From NCBI GenBank assembly GCA_041650475.1, contig JBAZLD010000009.1, positions 1-52,959 of the forward strand: DNA of 52,959 bases, read 5' to 3'. A model generated the notes under the pieces. It saw nothing but the letters and a program-made list of their open reading frames with translations, searched no databases and was not told where the DNA came from. The stretch is from JAIPGX01 sp041650475. Its GTDB lineage: Bacteria > Babelota > Babeliae > Babelales > UASB340. Position numbers and translations under genes: made by a program. Shown piece by piece: positions 24,530-32,936 of this stretch; positions within the stretch are counted from its first letter, which is position 1, and each line of letters opens with the position of its first letter.

Positions 24530-25567
24530 TTATAATAAAAATATATTATTATTTGCGCATTCTGTAATCATAGCATCTGGCCAAATACTTGCTTGTACTT
24601 CACCAATATGTGCTTTGCGTAAAAAATACATACACAAACGTGATTGCCCTATACCACCGCCAATAGAAAGTGGAATTTCATCATTCATTAACATTGTATG
24701 ATATTTAAGCTTAAGTCTTTCTTGTCTTGCGTGCAATTCAAGTTGTTTATTTAACGCTTTTTTATCAACCCTTATTCCCATTGAAGAAATTTCAAATGCT
24801 TGGCCTAAAACAGGATTCCAAACTAAAATATCTCCATTTAAACCTTTAAAGCCATTGTGAGTATCCGTTGACCAATCATCATAATCCAAGGCACGACCAT
24901 CATGAGGTACACCATTTTTTAAATTACCACCAATACCGATTATAAAAACTGCTCCATACTTTTTACAAATTTCATCTTCACGTTCTTTTGGAGTTAGTTT
25001 TGGATACATTTCTTCAAGTTCTTCTGAGTGTACAAAATGAATATTTGTTGGCAATAAAATTTTTATTGACTGATATTTTTTTACAAGTTCTTGTTCTAAT
25101 TTAAGAAAAACGGCATATATTCTTTTTACGATAAATTTAAGAAAATCTAAATTTCTATCTTCATGATTAATAACCATCTCCCAATCCCACTGATCAACAT
25201 AAACAGAATGTATATTATCCAATTCTTCTTCAGTTCTTATTGCATTCATATCAGTGTAAATACCCTCACCACGATTAAAACCATAATTTGCAAGAGCTAT
25301 ACGTTTCCATTTTGCAAGCGAATGCACAATTACTGCTTGAGAGTTGTTATTATCTTTGATAAAAAAAGAAACTGGTTTTTCTTTACCATTTAAATCGTCA
25401 TTAATTCCAGTATTTTGCAAAACAAAAAGAGGCGCTGTAATTCTCATTAAATTTAATTCTTTAGAGAGTTCATTTTGAAAAAAATTTTTAATAAAAAGTA
25501 TAGCGTGCTCAGTTTCTCGTCTATCTAATGCTGCAAAGTATGGTTTTTTCAAAGATAAGATCTTCAT
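24530..25567 (-). CDS. asnA: Aspartate-ammonia ligase (asparagine synthetase A)
   Basis: Makes asparagine from aspartate, ammonia and ATP. At 345 residues it is slightly longer than the E. coli enzyme. The motifs of the class II aminoacyl-tRNA-synthetase-like fold are clear: FVLQNTGINDDLNG, GIYTDMNAIR, HSVYVDQWDWE and the C-terminal GGGIGQSRLCMY. A GGAG site precedes the ATG. It leads a two-gene unit with gatA, which is notable since both bear on asparagine supply: AsnA makes free Asn, while GatCAB makes Asn-tRNA from Asp-tRNA. Confidence 0.97.
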   Translation of the reverse strand: MKILSLKKPYFAALDRRETEHAILFIKNFFQNELSKELNLMRITAPLFVLQNTGINDDLNGKEKPVSFFIKDNNNSQAVIVHSLAKWKRIALANYGFNRGEGIYTDMNAIRTEEELDNIHSVYVDQWDWEMVINHEDRNLDFLKFIVKRIYAVFLKLEQELVKKYQSIKILLPTNIHFVHSEELEEMYPKLTPKEREDEICKKYGAVFIIGIGGNLKNGVPHDGRALDYDDWSTDTHNGFKGLNGDILVWNPVLGQAFEISSMGIRVDKKALNKQLELHARQERLKLKYHTMLMNDEIPLSIGGGIGQSRLCMYFLRKAHIGEVQASIWPDAMITECANNNIFLL

Positions 25568-25654
25568 AGTAAAACTCCTACAATAAGTAAAAATTAATAT
25601 TAAAACGTAGCTCTTGAATTAATCCCATTGCATAAATATCAAATTTTAAACAAC

Positions 25655-25686
25655 AAAAAAGCCCTGGTTTTTACCAGGGCTTTTAT
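25655..25686 (-). terminator. Rho-independent terminator of the small gene at 25709
   Basis: Stem AAAAGCCCTGGT and ACCAGGGCTTTT with a 4-nt loop (25669-25672), and a run of six T on the minus strand. A T-rich flank on the plus strand may let it work both ways. It insulates the asnA-gatA unit from the upstream small gene. Confidence 0.85.
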
Positions 25687-25708
25687 TATCTTTTTTTAGT
25701 TTTAATTA

Positions 25709-25894
25709 TTATGTGACATAATAACGCCCTAGCAACAAATTATATTGTTGATTATTATTATTTTGATTTTGATTATTATTGGCGTTAAATATGACACTTA
25801 TTAAAGAAATAACTTTTTTTGATAAAAACATTGCATACAGACTTTTTAAATTCCGTATTTTATTAAATATAAAAAAAACGCTTTTATCTAACAT
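25709..25894 (-). CDS. Small hypothetical protein, Asn/Gln-rich
   Basis: A 61-residue frame with a proper AGGA site 9 bp before its ATG and a strong terminator directly after it, which argues for a real gene. The sequence has a basic N-terminal half (FNKIRNLKSLYAMFLSKK), a short hydrophobic stretch (VISLISVIF) and a run of Asn and Gln (NANNNQNQNNNNQQ) before the end. No family was recognised. Confidence 0.5.
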   Translation of the reverse strand: MLDKSVFFIFNKIRNLKSLYAMFLSKKVISLISVIFNANNNQNQNNNNQQYNLLLGRYYVT

Positions 25895-26052
25895 TATTAT
25901 TTCCTAATTTCTTTATAAAATTATTTTTTAATTATTTTTTTAGGTATAGTTAATTTATAAAATTAAGTCAAATAATTAAGAAATTTTAAATTTATTTATA
26001 AAAAAAATATATTAATTAAAACTAAAAAATTATCGAAAGGGCTGCTATATTC

Positions 26053-26988
26053 ATGAAAAAAAAGAGTGCACTTCGTGAATGGTTTGAAGCAATTGTAATA
26101 GTTGGTGGAATTGTATTTATTATAAGAACAGTATTATTTGGTCTTTACTTTGTACCATCTGGATCATCAGAACCAACAATTCTAATTGGCGACAGAATTT
26201 GGGGAAATAAATTAATTTATTTCTTACAAAAACCTAAAAGAGGCGAATTTGTTACTATTAACAATCCGGAGTTTAGATTTGATGAATCAAGTAAAATACA
26301 AAAATTTTGGCAAAAATATGTTGGGATAGCAATACCGTTTTTGGGTTTAAAACAAGGCCCAGACAACGTGGTTAAACGTATAATTGCAATTCCTGGGGAC
26401 AACATTGAAGGTCGGGTTGAAGATGGAAAACCAGTGATTTATTTAAATGGTAAAAAACTTGATGAACCATATATTAACCCATATCCATTAATTAGAGTTC
26501 AAAGAACAAAAGGTTTTATTAATTCTGATTTATCAATTCTTGATACGCTGGGATTAAAATATGGAATTGATGAGCATATGCAAGTTTGTACATACGATCC
26601 AAGTAAGTCATTAGATGAACAGCCCTACTACAAACTTGATCAAAAAGAAGTGATAAAAAATCCATTTACAGGCAGGCCTATACTAATACCTCCGTATACA
26701 CCAACATCTAGAGATACTTTTGGTCCATTCACTGTACCGCAAGGAAAGTATTGGGGAATGGGAGATAACAGAAATAATAGTAGAGATAGCCGCTTTTGGG
26801 GATTTTTTGATGAGAGTCAAATTCATGGGCGTGCAAGTTTTGTAATTTATTCAATTGATAGTTCTGAGAGTTTTTGGTTTTATGATCTTATCAAACACCC
26901 AATTGATTTTTGGACAAAACATGTTCGCTGGAATAGATTTTTTAAATGGCTAAGTCAGTATTACGGAAGACCTGATTTAGAAAAATAA
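26053..26988 (+). CDS. lepB: Signal peptidase I
   Basis: Membrane-bound serine protease of 311 residues that removes signal peptides on the outer face of the inner membrane. One transmembrane segment (residues 13-32) precedes the catalytic Ser38 in PSGSSEPT. The family normally has Met after this Ser; here it is Ser39. The general base Lys108 is in NVVKRIIAIPGD. The C-terminal motif GDNRNNSRDSRFWG is intact. Its presence fits the many signal-peptide-bearing proteins in the window. The three-gene TA module follows after 13 bp on the same strand. Confidence 0.95.
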   Translation: MKKKSALREWFEAIVIVGGIVFIIRTVLFGLYFVPSGSSEPTILIGDRIWGNKLIYFLQKPKRGEFVTINNPEFRFDESSKIQKFWQKYVGIAIPFLGLKQGPDNVVKRIIAIPGDNIEGRVEDGKPVIYLNGKKLDEPYINPYPLIRVQRTKGFINSDLSILDTLGLKYGIDEHMQVCTYDPSKSLDEQPYYKLDQKEVIKNPFTGRPILIPPYTPTSRDTFGPFTVPQGKYWGMGDNRNNSRDSRFWGFFDESQIHGRASFVIYSIDSSESFWFYDLIKHPIDFWTKHVRWNRFFKWLSQYYGRPDLEK

Positions 26989-27001
26989 AAGAGGGATTTT
27001 T

Positions 27002-27211
27002 ATGAGAAAAACAAAAATTAATAAACCCTTGTTTTTAGTTGATGATGAGGGCAACAAAACTGGTGTTTTAATAAAAATCGCTGATTTTAAAAAGATGGAG
27101 GAAGAGCTTGAAGATTATTATGATTATAAAATAATTAAAGAAAGATCAAAGAAAAAACAAAAAACTTATACGGCTGAACAGATTAAGGCAGAGATTCTTG
27201 GAAAATCATAA
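27002..27211 (+). CDS. Phd/RelB-like antitoxin, TA module 2
   Basis: Protein of 69 residues, first gene of the second three-gene module. Its pattern is LFLVDDEGNKTGVLIKIADF, then helix MEEELEDYYDY and a Lys-rich segment before YTAEQIKAEIL. It is related to the antitoxin at 10431 (FVFDEKNKKNGVVLSFKDY, LIDELEEYEDF). GAGGG precedes the ATG, only 13 bp after lepB. Its stop overlaps the toxin ATG by one base (TAATG). Confidence 0.8.
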   Translation: MRKTKINKPLFLVDDEGNKTGVLIKIADFKKMEEELEDYYDYKIIKERSKKKQKTYTAEQIKAEILGKS

Positions 27212-27501
27212 TGCAAACTAATAGATTTATTGGTTTTAAATATATTTTTTCTCAAGCAGCGAAAAGAGATCTTAAAAAACTTGATAAGCAAATTGTAAAA
27301 AAAATAATAATCAAACTTGATGAGCTTGTTACAGGAAGAGAGGGTTTGGACATTAAAGCTATGATAAATGTTAAATCCCCACAATACAGATTACGCGTTG
27401 GAGACTATAGAGTTATTTTTGAAGAGCTTAGAAATGAAATTATAATTGTTATTATTAGCGTGGGGCATAGAAAAGAAATTTATAAAAAAAAGATGAGATG
27501 A
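27211..27501 (+). CDS. RelE/ParE-family toxin, TA module 2
   Basis: Toxin of 96 residues and paralogue of the one at 10150. Shared features: FSQAAKRDLKKLDKQIVKKI, an AMINV segment in place of QMEGM, then YRLRVGDYRVIF and VGHRKEIYKKK. The C-terminal Arg, Tyr and Lys/His positions match RelE-type mRNA interferases. Gene order and overlaps (antitoxin, toxin, third gene) are those of module 1. Confidence 0.88.
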   Translation: MQTNRFIGFKYIFSQAAKRDLKKLDKQIVKKIIIKLDELVTGREGLDIKAMINVKSPQYRLRVGDYRVIFEELRNEIIIVIISVGHRKEIYKKKMR

Positions 27502-27692
27502 TTATGAAGAAAAAAAATCAAATCTGGCCGCAATATGTTAAAAATTCTAAAGGAAAAGTAACACACGCATATTTACCTATAGATGCATATGATGCTATAA
27601 AAAAGGAACTCAAGGAATATGAAGAAATTAAAAAAAGCAAAGGTATTCGTTGGGTTCAAATTTCTAAAGAAAAATCTTTAAAGAAAAAATAA
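27498..27692 (+). CDS. Third small protein of TA module 2, antitoxin-like
   Basis: Protein of 64 residues; its ATG overlaps the toxin stop codon by 4 bp (ATGA), with a second ATG two codons later. It reads KKKNQIW, PQYVKNSKGKVTHAYLPI, then ELKEYEEIKKSKG and a Lys-rich tail. It resembles the third protein of module 1 and, more loosely, both antitoxins. The recurrence of this gene after the toxin in both modules suggests a real third component. A second antitoxin, a stabiliser or a decoy are possible roles. Confidence 0.68.
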   Translation: MIMKKKNQIWPQYVKNSKGKVTHAYLPIDAYDAIKKELKEYEEIKKSKGIRWVQISKEKSLKKK

Positions 27693-27693
27693 T

Positions 27694-28974
27694 ATGATTT
27701 TTATAAAATCTAAACTTGATAAATATATTAAAGCTTACGTAGAACTCGGCTGGTTTAGTGGTTCTGTTTTGGTGGCAAAAGATGGTAAAATTTTGCTCTG
27801 TAAAGCGTATGGCATGGCAAATTATGAACATAATATCCCAAATACACCACAAACAAAATTTAGAATAGGATCTCTTACAAAACAATTTACCGCCATGGCA
27901 ATTATGCTATTACGAGAAAAAAAATTACTGCATGTTAATGATAAGATATGCAAATATATTCCTGATTATCCAAATGGCGATAAGATTACAATTCACCATT
28001 TATTAACTCATACCTCAGGAATCCCCAATTTTACAGAATTTCCTGAATGCAAAATTGAACAGCTAAAATCTCATAATACTGAACAGCTTATAAATATTTT
28101 TAAAGATAAATCTTTAGAATTTGAACCCGGTGAAAAATATAATTACAGTAATTCAGGATACATTTTATTAACTTATATTATCGAAAAAATTTCTGAAAAA
28201 AATTATGAAACTTTTTTAAAAGAAAATATTTTTGAGCCACTTGGTATGAAAGACTCCGGATGTGATAGTTTCATAACTATTATTAAAAATAGAGCCTCTG
28301 GTTACGGCATTTTTAATGATGAGCTTGTTAATGCAGCATATATTGATATGTCTTTCACGTCTGGCGCTGGAATTTTATATTCAACTATCGAAGATTTATA
28401 TCTTTGGGATCAAGCTTTATATAAAGAAAAATTAGTATCACAAAAATCATTAGATGAAATTTTTACACCATTCAAAGATAGCTATGGTTATGGTTGGATT
28501 ATTACACAATCGTCTGGTCATAAACTTGTTGCTCATGCAGGTGGAATAAATGGATTCTCTTCAGATATTAGTAGGTATCCTGATGATCATGTTTGCATTA
28601 TTGTTCTAAGTAATTTTGAACATGCTCAATCAAGCGAAATTGCTGCGGGACTTGAAGCAATTATTTTTGGAGAAAAATATGAGATACCTAAAAAATTAAT
28701 TGTTATCTCAATAAACCCTGAAGTTTATAATCAATATGTTGGTGATTACAAGCTTAAAGAAAATTTCTTTCTTACAATTACAAAAGAGAATAACAAATTA
28801 TTTGTTCAAGCAACTGGACAATCTAAATTTCAAATATATCCAGAATCTGAAACAAAATTTTTCTATAAATATATTAATGCACAAATTTCTTTTGTTAGAG
28901 ATGAAGATAATAAAGTTACAAAATTAATTTTACACCAAGGTGGCATGGATCAAGAAGCTGATAAAGTTGAATAG
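27694..28974 (+). CDS. Serine beta-lactamase-fold hydrolase (class C/DD-peptidase-like)
   Basis: Protein of 426 residues. The SxxK motif is Ser60-Lys63 in RIGSLTKQF, the second motif is Tyr151-Ser-Asn153 in YNYSNSGY, and the third is His281-Ala-Gly283 in HAGGINGF, so the active site is complete. The last 85 residues form a C-terminal beta domain common in esterase and peptidase members. No signal peptide is present, unlike true periplasmic beta-lactamases, so the enzyme is probably cytosolic with an esterase or D-peptidase role. It begins 1 bp after the TA module ends. Confidence 0.9.
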   Translation: MIFIKSKLDKYIKAYVELGWFSGSVLVAKDGKILLCKAYGMANYEHNIPNTPQTKFRIGSLTKQFTAMAIMLLREKKLLHVNDKICKYIPDYPNGDKITIHHLLTHTSGIPNFTEFPECKIEQLKSHNTEQLINIFKDKSLEFEPGEKYNYSNSGYILLTYIIEKISEKNYETFLKENIFEPLGMKDSGCDSFITIIKNRASGYGIFNDELVNAAYIDMSFTSGAGILYSTIEDLYLWDQALYKEKLVSQKSLDEIFTPFKDSYGYGWIITQSSGHKLVAHAGGINGFSSDISRYPDDHVCIIVLSNFEHAQSSEIAAGLEAIIFGEKYEIPKKLIVISINPEVYNQYVGDYKLKENFFLTITKENNKLFVQATGQSKFQIYPESETKFFYKYINAQISFVRDEDNKVTKLILHQGGMDQEADKVE

Positions 28975-28985
28975 GTTTTAAAATC

Positions 28986-29720
28986 ATGAATGACGGGATA
29001 AACAAAATTATAAAATCTCACTGGGAACAGCTTATAAACAATGCATACTTTTATCGAGGCATGTCTTTAAATAATTTGGATCTAGAATCAGATATTGTGC
29101 TAGATCCTGCCCAAAATCCCTATGAAGACATGATTCCTGTTTTCATGGAATATAGTGAATTGTTATTTAAACTAATTGAGAATGGTCTTGATCTTAATGT
29201 TAATGATTTTTACATTGAACCATTGCATAAAATTTTAACATGGACTGTGCGTGATATAAAAAATTCTGGAATTGATTTCACAACAAATTATGCAGATGCT
29301 ACATCATATGCGTTTAATCATGCAGGAAGTCAAATAAAGCACAATTTTAATCTAATAGTTAAGATTATTCATGAATATAAAAATCATAAAAGCTTTAATG
29401 CTATTGAGCAACAAAAGTTTTGGGAAATAACGAAAAAAATAGAAGAGCATTTATTAGAAGATAATAAAATTATGCATCAACCAATTGTTGTTAAAGTTAA
29501 ACGAAGTTGCAAAGCTTTTGAAGATGTTAATTTGAAAGAATTAAATTTTGGATCCTATGAATTCTTTTTTGAGAAAGTAAAAAAAGAAGCCGGAGATAAT
29601 TTGTTTGATGCCGATAAAATTGCATTTTTTCTGCACCAAAAATCTCAAGCAAACAACTTTAATATTAGATTAATTAAAGTTCTATATAAAAAAGACATTG
29701 AAGAAATTATTTATCTATAA
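28986..29720 (+). CDS. Hypothetical protein, possibly ADP-ribosyltransferase-like
   Basis: A 244-residue protein of no recognised family. It carries features that recall ADP-ribosyltransferases: FYRGM with Arg24-Gly25 near the N-terminus and DFTTNYADATSYA (residues 97-109), similar to the STS and following A..YA segment of toxins in that fold. Glu residues near the C-terminus (DIEEIIYL) could be the catalytic acid. The assignment is a pattern guess. It follows the beta-lactamase-fold gene by 11 bp and is followed by two nucleotidyltransferase-like genes. Confidence 0.55.
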   Translation: MNDGINKIIKSHWEQLINNAYFYRGMSLNNLDLESDIVLDPAQNPYEDMIPVFMEYSELLFKLIENGLDLNVNDFYIEPLHKILTWTVRDIKNSGIDFTTNYADATSYAFNHAGSQIKHNFNLIVKIIHEYKNHKSFNAIEQQKFWEITKKIEEHLLEDNKIMHQPIVVKVKRSCKAFEDVNLKELNFGSYEFFFEKVKKEAGDNLFDADKIAFFLHQKSQANNFNIRLIKVLYKKDIEEIIYL

Positions 29721-29764
29721 CAAAATAAAATTTTGAAGAATTTAATTATAAATAATAGAAATTT

Positions 29765-30235
29765 ATGCTTAAACAAAATTTTATTAAAACATTAAAGCTT
29801 TTAGCCGCCCGGATTGATAAATCCGGAATAGAGTGGTTTGTTACTGGAAAAACTAATTTGGCATTGCAAGGAATTGATTTACAACCATCTCATTTGGGTA
29901 TTTTAATCAGACATAAAGACTTAAATAATTTTAAAAAATTATTTTCTGATTTTAAGCAATCAAATCTTGAGTTTCTTGAAAATGGCCAGGCGTGGGAATT
30001 TTTTATATTTATTGATGATGTCAAAATTCTAGTTTGCGCTGAATATGACCATGGAATCTATTGGATTGTAAATGAAAATCCTGTTAATATCTTGGTTGAA
30101 GATATTAAGATTTCATGTTTTTCTTTAGAATCTGAAAAAGCAGCATATGAAAAAATGGGAAGAGAAAAAGATCTGTTTAAAATTCAAAAAATAAAAGATA
30201 GATTAGAATGTATAAATGCGAAATCAATCAATTAA
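29765..30235 (+). CDS. Nucleotidyltransferase-like protein, active site degenerate
   Basis: Protein of 156 residues, a paralogue of the next gene. The fold signature is recognisable: GIEWFVTGKTNLALQGIDLQP (21-41). The metal-binding DxD expected next is replaced by HLG (residues 43-45, where the paralogue has DID). This points to a non-catalytic protein, perhaps a regulator or pseudo-enzyme partner. It overlaps its paralogue by 28 bp, so the two are likely cotranslated and may form a heterodimer. No specific family is recognised beyond NTP_transf-like. Confidence 0.65.
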   Translation: MLKQNFIKTLKLLAARIDKSGIEWFVTGKTNLALQGIDLQPSHLGILIRHKDLNNFKKLFSDFKQSNLEFLENGQAWEFFIFIDDVKILVCAEYDHGIYWIVNENPVNILVEDIKISCFSLESEKAAYEKMGREKDLFKIQKIKDRLECINAKSIN

Positions 30236-30726
30236 TTAATAATCAAAATGTAACTAATGCACTAAAATTAATAGCACAAAAACTATCAAATCAAAATATA
30301 AATTGGGTTATTATCACAAGTTGTGGTTTAGCTCTTAAGGGAATAAATTTTCAGCCTAATGATATTGACATACTAACAGATGAATCCGGGATTTTAAGCA
30401 TAAATAAAATTTTAAAAAATTATGAAAGTCAACCAATAAGCAGTGCCCCTTCAGAAATTTTTAATTCACTAATAAATAAATTTTTGATTAATAATTGCGA
30501 AGTTGAAGTTTTCTGTGATTTTAAAATAAAATCTAGAACTGATAATAAATGGAACAACACAAACTCGATGCTACAACAACCAGATATTATAGAAATAGAA
30601 AATTTAAAAATTCCGGTTTTACCACTTTTTAAATCACTTGAATTATACAAATTGATGGGAAGAGAAAAAGATATTATTAAAGCAATAAAAATTGAAAAAT
30701 TTATAATGCATAAATCTAATTTATAA
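30208..30726 (+). CDS. Nucleotidyltransferase-like protein, active site intact
   Basis: Protein of 172 residues with the pattern INWVIITSCGLALKGINFQP, then Asp52-Ile-Asp54 (NDIDIL) as the metal-binding pair, and a third acidic position likely in CEVEVFCDF. The C-terminal YKLMGREKDIIKAIKI matches the sibling's YEKMGREKDLFKIQKI, showing gene duplication. Family relatives include kanamycin/lincosamide-type nucleotidyltransferases and AbiEii-like toxins, but neither is proven. Overlaps the preceding paralogue. Confidence 0.75.
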   Translation: MYKCEINQLINNQNVTNALKLIAQKLSNQNINWVIITSCGLALKGINFQPNDIDILTDESGILSINKILKNYESQPISSAPSEIFNSLINKFLINNCEVEVFCDFKIKSRTDNKWNNTNSMLQQPDIIEIENLKIPVLPLFKSLELYKLMGREKDIIKAIKIEKFIMHKSNL

Positions 30727-30759
30727 TTTATTACGGCTTCTTTTTTGGGAGAAATTTGT

Positions 30760-31869
30760 ATGAAGAAAATATTTATTACACTTTTTAGTATTATTATTTT
30801 ATTACAAGTGTCTATTACTCATATCAAAAGTTGTACAAGTTTTGTTTTAAAAACTAAAGATAACAGCTCTGTTTATGGCCGCACGTGTGAATGGGGACTT
30901 TTTGATACTAAATCTGAGCTTGTAATGGTTCCACGTAATTTTAAATTTACATCAGAACTTGGTCACGGGAAAAATGGAATGTCTTGGAAAACTAAGTATG
31001 GTTTTATTGGAATTAATGGCTTAAAAAAGCCATATTATCTTGATGGCATGAATGAAGCAGGTTTGACAATTGGTGCTCTATATTTGCCTGGATTTACAAA
31101 ATATCAGTTTGTAAAATCTAGAAAAAAATCAATAAACAATATGGATCTGTTGGGTTATATTCTTGGAAAATTTGATACAGTAAAACAAATAAAAGAAGAC
31201 TTGCCCAAAATCAATGTAATTTATAATGAAGATATTATTAAGATTACAAAGGCACCAATGCCATTGCACTATATTGTTGTTGATAGCAATGGTGATTCGA
31301 TAGTCATAGAATATGTTAATGGCAAATTAAAAATTCATTATAATAAAATTGGCATAATGACAAATTCACCAACTTATGATTGGCATATTTTAAATTTGCG
31401 AAATTACACGAAACTTACTCCATATGCACAAGGCCCAGGAGATAAAAATATAAATGGAATAAATTTTACTCCATTTGGCGGTGGATCTGGCATGACAGGG
31501 TTGCCAGGAGATTACTCATCATCTTCACGATTTATTCGTGCTTTTTTTTATACTCAAACATCAATTGAATTAGAAAATATAGATATGGCTGTAAATCAGG
31601 CATCTCGAATTTTGAATAATTTTGATTATCCCAAAGGCTTTGAACGTAATGGCGCACCGGATAAATATTCTCTTGGGTACACTCAATGGAATGTTATTGG
31701 TGATATTAAAAATAAAAAATATTATTGGTGGACTGAACATAATAGACAAATGCGCATGGTTGATTTAAATAAATTAAATTTTGATAATAATAAGATTATT
31801 ACTAGCCCACTTGATAAAGTAAGAAAACAGAATATAGAAGACAGAACTAAAGATTTTTTAATTTCTTAA
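30760..31869 (+). CDS. Exported choloylglycine hydrolase-family (Ntn) amidase
   Basis: Linear-amide hydrolase of 369 residues in the penicillin V acylase/bile salt hydrolase family. I use the ATG with GGGAGA just upstream. Residues 1-24 are a signal peptide; cleavage after Ser24 would expose Cys25, the N-terminal nucleophile, in KSCTSF. Other active-site residues fit the family: Arg41 in YGRTCEW, Asn in DGMNEAG, Asn in MTNSPTYDW and Arg in SSSRFIR. Signal cleavage replaces the Met removal or propeptide cleavage used elsewhere. Substrate (bile-acid amide, acyl-homoserine lactone or N-acyl amide) is unknown. Confidence 0.9.
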   Translation: MKKIFITLFSIIILLQVSITHIKSCTSFVLKTKDNSSVYGRTCEWGLFDTKSELVMVPRNFKFTSELGHGKNGMSWKTKYGFIGINGLKKPYYLDGMNEAGLTIGALYLPGFTKYQFVKSRKKSINNMDLLGYILGKFDTVKQIKEDLPKINVIYNEDIIKITKAPMPLHYIVVDSNGDSIVIEYVNGKLKIHYNKIGIMTNSPTYDWHILNLRNYTKLTPYAQGPGDKNINGINFTPFGGGSGMTGLPGDYSSSSRFIRAFFYTQTSIELENIDMAVNQASRILNNFDYPKGFERNGAPDKYSLGYTQWNVIGDIKNKKYYWWTEHNRQMRMVDLNKLNFDNNKIITSPLDKVRKQNIEDRTKDFLIS

Positions 31870-31890
31870 AATTAAAAAAATTAGGATTTT

Positions 31891-32391
31891 TTATTTGTTA
31901 TAAGTCATTACCAAAGCTGGCCCCCATGGCGCCTGAAATTCCCCAATTTTTTCAAATCCAACTTTTTCATAACATCTTATTGCTGCTTTATTCTCTGGGT
32001 CAGGGTCTACAATTATTTTAAGATCATTTTCTTTTTCTAAAAGATTTTCAATAAATTCTTTAATAAAAAGAGTTCCAAAGCCTTTATGTAAAAAATCAGG
32101 TTCGCCAATAAATTGATCTATCCCAATTACGTTGCCAGAAATTTTTGGTAGCCAAGCATCTTTTTCAAAATTAATTTTATAACATTGAATATACCCAATA
32201 GGCTTGTTATAGCATAAAACTATGTACATTTTTCTAATATCATCACGAATTCTTTTTATAAAAGAATTAAAAAAATCTTCTTCTTCTTTTGGTACTGGCC
32301 ACCACTTATCAACATGTGGCTCTTTAAACCACTTTAATAATAATGGGAGATCTTTTTCTTCTAATTGTTTAAATTTGAAATTATATTTCAT
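31891..32391 (-). CDS. GNAT acetyltransferase, AAC(6')-like
   Basis: Cytosolic N-acetyltransferase of 166 residues. DLPLLLKWFKEPHVDKWW is the characteristic N-terminus of the AAC(6')-Ib/siderophore acetyltransferase (Acetyltransf_8) group. FLHKGFGTLFIKEFIENLL is the acetyl-CoA loop and helix, and PDPENKAAIRCYEKVGFE the C-terminal part. An aminoglycoside substrate is possible but not shown; housekeeping members exist. It lies 23 bp after the next GNAT gene on the same strand. Confidence 0.88.
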   Translation of the reverse strand: MKYNFKFKQLEEKDLPLLLKWFKEPHVDKWWPVPKEEEDFFNSFIKRIRDDIRKMYIVLCYNKPIGYIQCYKINFEKDAWLPKISGNVIGIDQFIGEPDFLHKGFGTLFIKEFIENLLEKENDLKIIVDPDPENKAAIRCYEKVGFEKIGEFQAPWGPALVMTYNK

Positions 32392-32414
32392 AAATCTTAA
32401 TTTTATCTAAAAAA

Positions 32415-32924
32415 TTATTTACTAAAATTTTTCACAAACCATAAGATTAAATCATCATCAAGAATAACAGTTTTACCTGGTTCTAATTTTTTACATTTAT
32501 AAGTTATACCATTACCATCAGGAATATAACCTCTTTTAATATAAAGTCTTTGTGCATTGCCATAATCTTCATAAAGCCCTACACCAAGGCCAACATAGGG
32601 CCCCATTTTTTGTGCTTGGCTTTCAGCCAAATCAAGCAATTTTGATCCTATGCCCTGTTTTCTAAATTTAGGCAGCACATTTAAATCGCTAATTTCTGGG
32701 ATATTTTGATTTCTAAAAAATTTGTATTCTGGTAATAAATTTAAAGTAACATATCCAACAAAAATATCTTTTATAAAAGCTACCCAAATATATCGGGTAT
32801 TATTTTCTTGTTCTTCAATATATTTATAAAAAATAGATTCTGGTTTATTCCAACCCAATTCATCAAAAGCAGAGATTATAACTGAAATATCTTTTTGGTA
32901 TAATTTTCTAAATTCGATTTGCAT
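32415..32924 (-). CDS. GNAT acetyltransferase
   Basis: Protein of 169 residues with the acetyl-CoA motif PKFRKQGIGSKLLDLAE and the following GLYEDYGNAQRLYIKRGY, which together define the fold. The N-terminal half (ISAFDELGWNKPESIFYKY) resembles members acting on small amines, but the substrate is unknown. It forms a two-gene unit with the AAC(6')-like gene and is separated from the MutS-like gene by a hairpin terminator. Confidence 0.88.
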   Translation of the reverse strand: MQIEFRKLYQKDISVIISAFDELGWNKPESIFYKYIEEQENNTRYIWVAFIKDIFVGYVTLNLLPEYKFFRNQNIPEISDLNVLPKFRKQGIGSKLLDLAESQAQKMGPYVGLGVGLYEDYGNAQRLYIKRGYIPDGNGITYKCKKLEPGKTVILDDDLILWFVKNFSK

Positions 32925-32936
32925 ACTAACTCTCTT

